NCBI GenBank assembly: GCA_958420145.1
Contig: CATZIR010000033.1
Span: 1 to 6,915, forward strand
Direction: 5' to 3'
DNA length: 6,915 bases
Origin: an uncultured Eubacteriales bacterium
GTDB taxonomy: Bacteria > Bacillota > Clostridia > Christensenellales > UBA1242
Positions 6,313-6,915 of the stretch are shown here, one piece after another. A program made the position numbers and the translations under genes. Numbering within the stretch: position 1 is the first letter of the stretch; every line of letters starts with the position of its first letter. The notes under the pieces are model-generated. The model was not told the DNA's origin. It ran no database searches and was given only the letters and a program-made list of their open reading frames with translations.

Positions 6313-6795
6313 TTATTTTATACTGCTTTTTCCAAATTGTCTTGCAATAATAGAAAAGGCGTAGGCAGACATATCTTTATTTGCTGATGATGTAGCACAC
6401 AAATCTTTGATAAAAATAGGTTTAATATTGTTATCAAATAAATTGAAACCAATGGCTAGACAACAAGCATCAATATCTGTTCCACAAATTTCCATTTCTG
6501 TTATGTTTAAGCTTTTGAATAAGTTGATATCATCTTGAGAAATGCCGTAACAATCTTTTGTTAAAATTTTCGCATCTTTTGGAATGTTGATCGCAAAAGT
6601 TTGCTCCTCAGCATCGGTCATTCCGTTCCAATGTAGAATTTTTATGTAAGGACTTTGGGCGTTGTTAATGCACTTTGTAAGAAAGATGTTATCGAACTTA
6701 TTAGATGATAAGTAACTATTAATTTTATCAACTAAATGCTTGTTGTTATCATTAATAAAACCTTTTTGCATATCTACAACAATCAAATTTTTCAT
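6313..6795 (-). CDS. Isochorismatase-family cysteine hydrolase
   Basis: A 160-aa protein with the isochorismatase/nicotinamidase fold signature. The N-terminal strand carries the catalytic Asp (LIVVDMQKGF, D8), followed by a Lys in LTKDCYG (K80). The nucleophile region is ICGTDIDACCLA (103-114), where C111 aligns with the Cys of the usual TDxCV motif. The last strand is PIFIKDLCAT (126-135). This is the Asp-Lys-Cys triad of the family, which hydrolyses amides (nicotinamide, ureidomalonate-type) or the isochorismate vinyl ether; the substrate here cannot be told. It is slightly short for the family (usually about 180-210). The start at 6795 is set by GAAGGTG just upstream and by the core strand beginning at residue 4. 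The frame continues upstream into the tRNA, but that extension is spurious. No separate promoter is obvious between the tRNA terminator and the start. Confidence 0.88.
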   Translation of the reverse strand: MKNLIVVDMQKGFINDNNKHLVDKINSYLSSNKFDNIFLTKCINNAQSPYIKILHWNGMTDAEEQTFAINIPKDAKILTKDCYGISQDDINLFKSLNITEMEICGTDIDACCLAIGFNLFDNNIKPIFIKDLCATSSANKDMSAYAFSIIARQFGKSSIK

Positions 6796-6820
6796 AAACA
6801 CCTTCAATTTGTTTAATAAT

Positions 6821-6849
6821 AAAAAACCGAACTCGCTTTCGTGGTTCGG
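6821..6849 (-). terminator. Intrinsic terminator of the tRNA-Leu gene
   Basis: On the minus strand CCGAAC (6849-6844) and GTTCGG (6832-6827) form a 6-bp GC-rich stem, followed at once by six Ts (6826-6821). It starts nine bases beyond the tRNA CCA end. The core stem is the same as in the terminator at 5471-5497. Confidence 0.85.
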
Positions 6850-6858
6850 ATTATTTTT

Positions 6859-6915
6859 TGGTGCCGGAGGCCGGACTTGAACCGGCACGAAGTTGCCCTC
6901 GAGGGATTTTAAGTC
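6859..6915 (-). tRNA. tRNA-Leu (anticodon UAA), 3' part; 5' end outside window
   Basis: Read on the minus strand, 57 bases from the last two bases of the 5' anticodon stem to the CCA end are present. The anticodon loop CTTAAAA gives anticodon TAA (6911-6909), followed by stem half TCCCT. A long class II variable arm (GAGG-GCAA-CTTC) is diagnostic of Leu/Ser/Tyr. The T arm is GCCGG-TTCAAGT-CCGGC, the acceptor strand CTCCGGC, then the discriminator A and an encoded CCA. The acceptor 5' strand, D arm and most of the 5' anticodon stem lie beyond the right edge. The high GC here against the AT-rich surroundings is normal for a tRNA. Confidence 0.95.

Noticed and set aside
6796..6888. Upstream extension of the isochorismatase frame starting MPVQVRPPAP
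   Set aside because: It is the translated T arm of the tRNA-Leu and its terminator, a well-known false N-terminus. The real start at 6795 has GAAGGTG and the family's first strand.
6859..6915. tRNA-Leu 3' end as an attachment site for an integrated element
   Set aside because: No integrase, no repeated copy of the tRNA end within the window, and no change in composition beside it.

Overview
The window is strongly AT-rich DNA with short intergenic gaps. It carries a CCA-encoding class II tRNA-Leu, Gram-positive-type Shine-Dalgarno sites and intrinsic terminators with U-tracts. Together these suggest a low-G+C Bacillota-type bacterium, perhaps an uncultured clostridial or RF39-like lineage. 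That placement is inference. I see no phage, transposon, CRISPR or plasmid genes; this looks like ordinary chromosome with several poorly characterised genes.

Layout, left to right. Positions 1-1712 (+) hold the 3' part of a PHP-domain (metal-dependent phosphoesterase) gene cut by the window edge. It converges on three minus-strand genes and shares a 16-bp bidirectional terminator with the nearest. Those three are: a 69-aa very basic protein with a 17-residue repeat (1768-1977), a 62-aa DUF6774-like protein (2095-2283), and a polytopic membrane protein of about 295-311 aa (2350-3237 or 3285) with its own terminator. Divergent from the membrane protein is a 667-aa U32-family protein of the RlhA/DUF3656 type (3409-5412, +). 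Its extended -10 box sits exactly where it would give a leaderless mRNA. It converges, over another bidirectional terminator, on an unrecognised 177-aa gene (5548-6081, -) that has a good promoter. Last come a short isochorismatase-family hydrolase (6313-6795, -) and the 3' two-thirds of a tRNA-Leu(UAA) with its terminator (6821-6915, -).

The genes do not form one pathway. Nearly every one appears to be its own transcription unit. The U32 protein probably modifies RNA (23S rRNA or tRNA hydroxylation) by analogy with RlhA and TrhP. The PHP and isochorismatase-like proteins are generic hydrolases with unknown substrates. The 69-aa protein looks like a nucleic-acid-binding, histone-H1-like tail. 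Translation signals are mixed: three genes have Shine-Dalgarno sites, while three others have none and carry -10-like sequence immediately before the start codon. I find no strong evidence for a new multi-gene system. The best leads are the basic repeat protein and the leaderless promoter geometry.
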